Shown one piece after another: positions 60,462 through 64,000 of a stretch of DNA of 64,000 nt. Under the pieces are notes generated by a model. The model did no database searches. It had not been told where the DNA came from and was given only the letters and a program-made list of their open reading frames with translations. This DNA comes from an uncultured Bacteroides sp. (lineage in GTDB: Bacteria > Bacteroidota > Bacteroidia > Bacteroidales > Bacteroidaceae): NCBI GenBank assembly GCA_949285075.1, contig CASDXF010000009.1, forward strand, positions 18,998 through 82,997, written 5' to 3'. Numbering within the stretch: the stretch's first letter is position 1; the number at the start of each line of letters is the position of its first letter. Both the position numbers and the translations under genes were made by a program.

Positions 60462-62927
60462 ATGAAACGATACGCAGATGTCATATTGCCGCTTCCGCTG
60501 CCGGGGTACTTCACCTACGGCGTGCCCGACGAGTACGCCGACGAGGTAACGCCCGGATGTCGGGTGGTGGTCTCTTTCGGGAAGAAGAAATACTACACGG
60601 CCATCGTCCGTAACGTGCACGGCGAGGCCCCGTCAGGCTACGAGGTGAAAGACATCAGCGCGCTGCTCGACCGCTCGCCCCTGCTCCTCCCTCTCCAGTT
60701 CCGGTTCTGGGACTGGATAGCCGACTACTACCTCTGCACCCGGGGCGATGTCTACAAAGCCGCCCTTCCTTCGGGGCTGAAACTGGAAAGCGAGACCGTC
60801 GTGACCGTCAACCCCGACTATGAGGAGAGCCCGCAGGCCCCCCTGACCGAACGGGAGCGGAAGGCGATGGCCCTGCTTACGGCCCAATCGTCCATGAGCG
60901 TGACCAAACTGGAGAAAGAGAGCGGACTGAAGAACCCGCTCGGCGTGGTCAAGTCGCTGCTCGACAAGGAGGCCATCTTCGTGAAGGAGGAGCTGCGCCG
61001 CTCGTACAAGCCCAAGACGGAGACGAGGGTACGCCTCGCAGGAGAAGCCGACGAGCGTCGCCTGCACATCCTCTTCGACCTCCTCTCGCGCGCCCCGAAG
61101 CAACTGGCCCTACTGATGAAGTACGTCGAATGCTCCGGACTCTTGGGCACGGAACCGATAAAGGAGGTATCGAAGAAAGAGCTTCTGCGGATGGCCGGAG
61201 TCTCTCCCGCCGCACTGGACGGACTGGTGGAGAAGAAGATATTCGAGACCTACCGCCAAGAGATAGGCCGGTTGGACAACGCCGCAACCCGGGCTCTCGT
61301 TCCTCCCAGTCCGCTGAGCGAGCCTCAGCAACGGGCCTTCGACGGCATAGTCCGGAACTTCAGCGAGAAAAACGTCTGCCTGCTGCACGGCGTGACCGCG
61401 AGCGGCAAGACCGAGATATACATCCACCTGATAGCCGAGGCCCTGCGGCAAGGCAAGCAGGTGCTTTACCTACTCCCCGAAATCGCCCTGACCGCCCAAC
61501 TCACCGAGCGGCTGCGCCGGATATTCGGCTCGCGGATGGCCGTCTACCACTCCAAGTTCCCCGACGCCGAGCGGGTGGAGATATGGCAACGCCAACTGAC
61601 CGAGGGCGACTACGACATCATCCTCGGCGTACGTTCCTCCGTCTTCTTGCCCTTCCGCCGGTTGGGGCTCGTCATCGTGGACGAGGAACACGAGAACACC
61701 TACAAGCAGCAAGACCCCGCCCCGCGCTATCACGCCCGGGACGCCGCCATCGTACTGGCCTCGCTCTACGGAGCCAAGACGCTGTTGGGCACGGCCACCC
61801 CCTCGGTGGAAACGTGGTACAACGCCTCTACCGGGAAGTACGGGTTAGTCCAGTTGAAGGAGCGTTTCCGCGAAGCCCGCCTGCCGGAGATTATCCCCGT
61901 AGACATCAAAGAGCTGCGGCGGAAGAAGCGGATGACGGGACAGTTCTCTCCCCTGCTGATAAGCCATATCCGCGAGGCGCTGGAGCGCAAGGAGCAGATT
62001 ATCCTCTTCCAGAACCGCCGGGGATTCGCCCCGATGGTGGAGTGCCGCGTCTGCGGGTGGGTGCCCAAGTGCAAGAACTGCGACGTGAGCCTCACCTATC
62101 ATAAAGGAATCAATCAGCTGACGTGCCACTACTGCGGATACACCTGTCCGCCCCCCAAACGCTGTCCGGCCTGCGAAAGCACCGAGTTGGTCAACCGGGG
62201 ATTCGGGACAGAGAAGATAGAGGACGACATCAAACTGCTCTTTCCCGAAGCGTCCGTAGCCCGCATGGACCTCGACACCACCCGTACCCGCACGGCTTAC
62301 GAGAAGATTATAGCCGACTTCGAGCGGGGAGAGACCGACATCCTTATCGGCACGCAGATGGTATCGAAGGGACTGGACTTCGAGCGGGTGAGCGTAGTGG
62401 GCATACTGAACGCCGACACCATGCTGAACTATCCCGACTTCAGAGCCTACGAACGGGCCTTCCAACTCATGGCTCAGGTGGCCGGACGGGCCGGACGAAA
62501 GAACGGACAGGGAAAAGTGATACTGCAAACCAATAGCGTAGACCACCCCATCATCCGGCAAGTGATGGCCAACGACTATGAGGGCATGGTAGGCGGGCAA
62601 CTGGCCGAGCGGCAGATGTTCCGATATCCACCCTATCGACGACTGATATACGTGTACTTGAAGCACCGCGACGAGGCACAGTTGGAACGTATGGCCACAG
62701 AGATGGGCGCACGACTGCGCACCGTCTTCGGCGACCGGGTGTTAGGACCGGACAAGCCTCCCGTGGCCCGGGTACAAGCCCTGTTTATCAAGAAAATCAT
62801 GCTCAAGATAGAACACAACGCCTCCATGAGCAAGGCGAAGGAGCTACTCAAACGCATCCAACGGGAGATGACGGAGGACGAACGCTACAAGTCGCTTACC
62901 GTCTATTATGACGTAGACCCCATGTAA
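60462..62927 (+). CDS. priA: Primosomal helicase PriA
   Basis: 821 residues from ATG at 60462 (MKRYADVILPLPLPGYFTYG), the usual PriA N terminus; 60444 is an alternative. Restarts collapsed replication forks. N-terminal 3'-DNA-binding domain, then helicase motifs: Walker A HGVTASGKTEIYIHL, DEEH box in IVDEEHENTYKQ, and GTATPSVETW. The eight-cysteine zinc insert is intact (CRVCGWVPKCKNC, CHYCGYTCPPPKRCPAC). Late motifs IGTQMVSKGLDFERV and QVAGRAGR are present. Nothing odd. Confidence 0.97.
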   Translation: MKRYADVILPLPLPGYFTYGVPDEYADEVTPGCRVVVSFGKKKYYTAIVRNVHGEAPSGYEVKDISALLDRSPLLLPLQFRFWDWIADYYLCTRGDVYKAALPSGLKLESETVVTVNPDYEESPQAPLTERERKAMALLTAQSSMSVTKLEKESGLKNPLGVVKSLLDKEAIFVKEELRRSYKPKTETRVRLAGEADERRLHILFDLLSRAPKQLALLMKYVECSGLLGTEPIKEVSKKELLRMAGVSPAALDGLVEKKIFETYRQEIGRLDNAATRALVPPSPLSEPQQRAFDGIVRNFSEKNVCLLHGVTASGKTEIYIHLIAEALRQGKQVLYLLPEIALTAQLTERLRRIFGSRMAVYHSKFPDAERVEIWQRQLTEGDYDIILGVRSSVFLPFRRLGLVIVDEEHENTYKQQDPAPRYHARDAAIVLASLYGAKTLLGTATPSVETWYNASTGKYGLVQLKERFREARLPEIIPVDIKELRRKKRMTGQFSPLLISHIREALERKEQIILFQNRRGFAPMVECRVCGWVPKCKNCDVSLTYHKGINQLTCHYCGYTCPPPKRCPACESTELVNRGFGTEKIEDDIKLLFPEASVARMDLDTTRTRTAYEKIIADFERGETDILIGTQMVSKGLDFERVSVVGILNADTMLNYPDFRAYERAFQLMAQVAGRAGRKNGQGKVILQTNSVDHPIIRQVMANDYEGMVGGQLAERQMFRYPPYRRLIYVYLKHRDEAQLERMATEMGARLRTVFGDRVLGPDKPPVARVQALFIKKIMLKIEHNASMSKAKELLKRIQREMTEDERYKSLTVYYDVDPM

Positions 62928-62954
62928 GTCAATCCGCCCACTTGAAGACGGCCG

Positions 62955-63731
62955 TCAGTCCGCCCGCCTCGCTACGAAGAAGGCGTACCCGTAGAACTCC
63001 TTGTACTTACGGTACATATCCTCCTCCTGACGCAAAGACTCGACGAGGTTTTCCGCCCCACGGTCGCCCTTGTGCCGGTCGAGAAACGACCGCTGGAGCT
63101 TGGATAGCGGCGTATAGTAATGCTCCGTCCAACACTCCTCCGGAAGAATAAAGGTGGAGACATCACCATAGCCCGCCTTACGCATCTGTTCCGTCTTACG
63201 AGCCACAGAGTCTATCTCCGGATAGCCGCTCATCCAGTAATCGTGAATTTCCGCCGGACGACTCTCCGTTAACCATACGCACTCGGACACGGCGATGTAG
63301 CCTCCCGGCTTCAGGAACTTGCGCCATTCGGTTATCCCCCGCTCGAAGCCGATATTGTACACCGCCCCCTCCGACCATATCAGGTCTAAGGATTCCGGCT
63401 CAAAAGGGAGATTATCCATCGAGCCGACCACCCCCTTCACTCTGTCCTGAAGGCCCAGTTCCCTTGCGTTGCGGTTGAAGCGGTCGATAAACTCCGGAAC
63501 AAGGTCAATCCCCGTGACGCTTCCCGGCACGTGTCGGGCCAACACCATCGTCTGCCCACCCGTTCCGCAGCCGATGTCGGCGACAAAGGGCCGTTCGCCC
63601 AAACCGTTTACAAAGCTCAAGGCCCTGAGTGTCGCTTCGGGACTACCGGGCCCCTGTCGTTCCGCAGCAAGGAAAAAGTCATAAATCAGTCGTTCGTCAG
63701 GCTCATGAATCGTCTCATTATCGTTACTCAT
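62955..63731 (-). CDS. SAM-dependent methyltransferase, class I
   Basis: 258 residues. Motif I VADIGCGTGGQTMVLA, followed by VTGIDLVPEFI and the motif IV-like LDLIWSEGAVYNIGF, identify a Rossmann-fold SAM methyltransferase of the Methyltransf_11/25 kind. Substrate unknown. Convergent with priA (27-base gap). A TATCTTCG close to the -7 consensus is on the minus strand at 63771-63778. Confidence 0.9.
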   Translation of the reverse strand: MSNDNETIHEPDERLIYDFFLAAERQGPGSPEATLRALSFVNGLGERPFVADIGCGTGGQTMVLARHVPGSVTGIDLVPEFIDRFNRNARELGLQDRVKGVVGSMDNLPFEPESLDLIWSEGAVYNIGFERGITEWRKFLKPGGYIAVSECVWLTESRPAEIHDYWMSGYPEIDSVARKTEQMRKAGYGDVSTFILPEECWTEHYYTPLSKLQRSFLDRHKGDRGAENLVESLRQEEDMYRKYKEFYGYAFFVARRAD

Positions 63732-63778
63732 AGGCTGAAAGTATTTGTCGTTAAAGCAATGAATCGGGCACGAAGATA

Positions 63779-64000
63779 GGCGATACGCCTTTGGAGCAGG
63801 GAAACACCTGCCCTAAATAAAGTTAATTCACACGCCAAGAAGTGTATGCTACGACCTTATCCACACCTCGAATCCGATTTGGGCTTTCCGTTCAAGGGAA
63901 ACGGGGTCAGTAGCTTTTTAGTGGGGATATGCATATAAGTTCGCAATGCGGAATAAGAAAAACTTCTTGTCAACAACTCCCCTGAGATTCGCTCTAAAGA
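63779..64000. other. Gene-free right end
   Basis: No credible reading frame, RNA gene or repeat is visible from the methyltransferase promoter region to the window edge. Confidence 0.6.

Overview
The window comes from a Bacteroidaceae-type chromosome. The tmRNA encodes the tag GETNYALAA, most transcription units start from the Bacteroidetes -7 box TAnnTTTG, Shine-Dalgarno sequences are largely absent, and lineage genes are present (GldH, DUF4270, DUF6078, a RicT-like PSP1 protein, a hybrid two-component regulator of glycan use). Base composition is high-GC for the group, except for the AT-rich left end.

Left end (1-4728): an AT-rich, tightly packed operon that I do not recognise as a described system. 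It encodes the C-terminal part of an unknown protein with a possible actin-fold adenosine motif, a membrane-anchored coiled-coil protein, a MotA/TolQ/ExbB-type channel protein with a long helical tail (ZorA-like), a MotB/OmpA-type partner (ZorB-like), and an exported trypsin-like protease with an intact triad. It abuts the 3' end of ssrA (tmRNA, minus strand), a classic island integration site. This is the best candidate for an undescribed, probably defensive, system.

5571-9172: serS and a CPA2-type cation/proton antiporter. 9943-16549: a compact fructan/fructose locus with an MFS permease, PfkB fructokinase, GH32 fructan hydrolase and a fructose-sensor-type hybrid two-component regulator, without SusC/SusD. 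17014-19302: a fused NfnA-NfnB-type oxidoreductase. 19384-23267: panD and panC, divergent from a half-size glycogen-synthase-like protein and a DUF4270 lipoprotein. 23586-27540: metF-holB-ricT-gldH operon. 28037-35331 (minus): purH followed by the elongasome cluster mreB-mreC-mreD-mrdA-rodA. 35486-39521 (minus): M13 peptidase and ABC-F ATPase. 40104-42703 (minus): four paralogous lipoprotein genes that share one N-terminal cassette but carry either leucine-rich repeats or a TonB C-terminal-like domain. 43666-46029: aminopeptidase P and a gamma-carbonic-anhydrase-like protein. 46110-51425: an aldo/keto reductase divergent from a DUF3737 / MalY-PatB / EamA / DUF418 operon. 51967-54419 (minus): an OprO/P-type porin and a frameshifted MFS gene. 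54658-58857: a C4-dicarboxylate transporter and, divergently, a secreted glutaminase-family protein. 59046-63731: an outer-membrane barrel protein, DUF6078, priA and a methyltransferase.

Many intergenic regions carry unusual repeats. There are short tandem arrays of strict 22- or 23-bp period, different in sequence from site to site but usually built around a small palindrome, and two families of about 110-bp dispersed repeats. In two places these are assembled into a composite element of about 0.53 kb. None of them looks like CRISPR.
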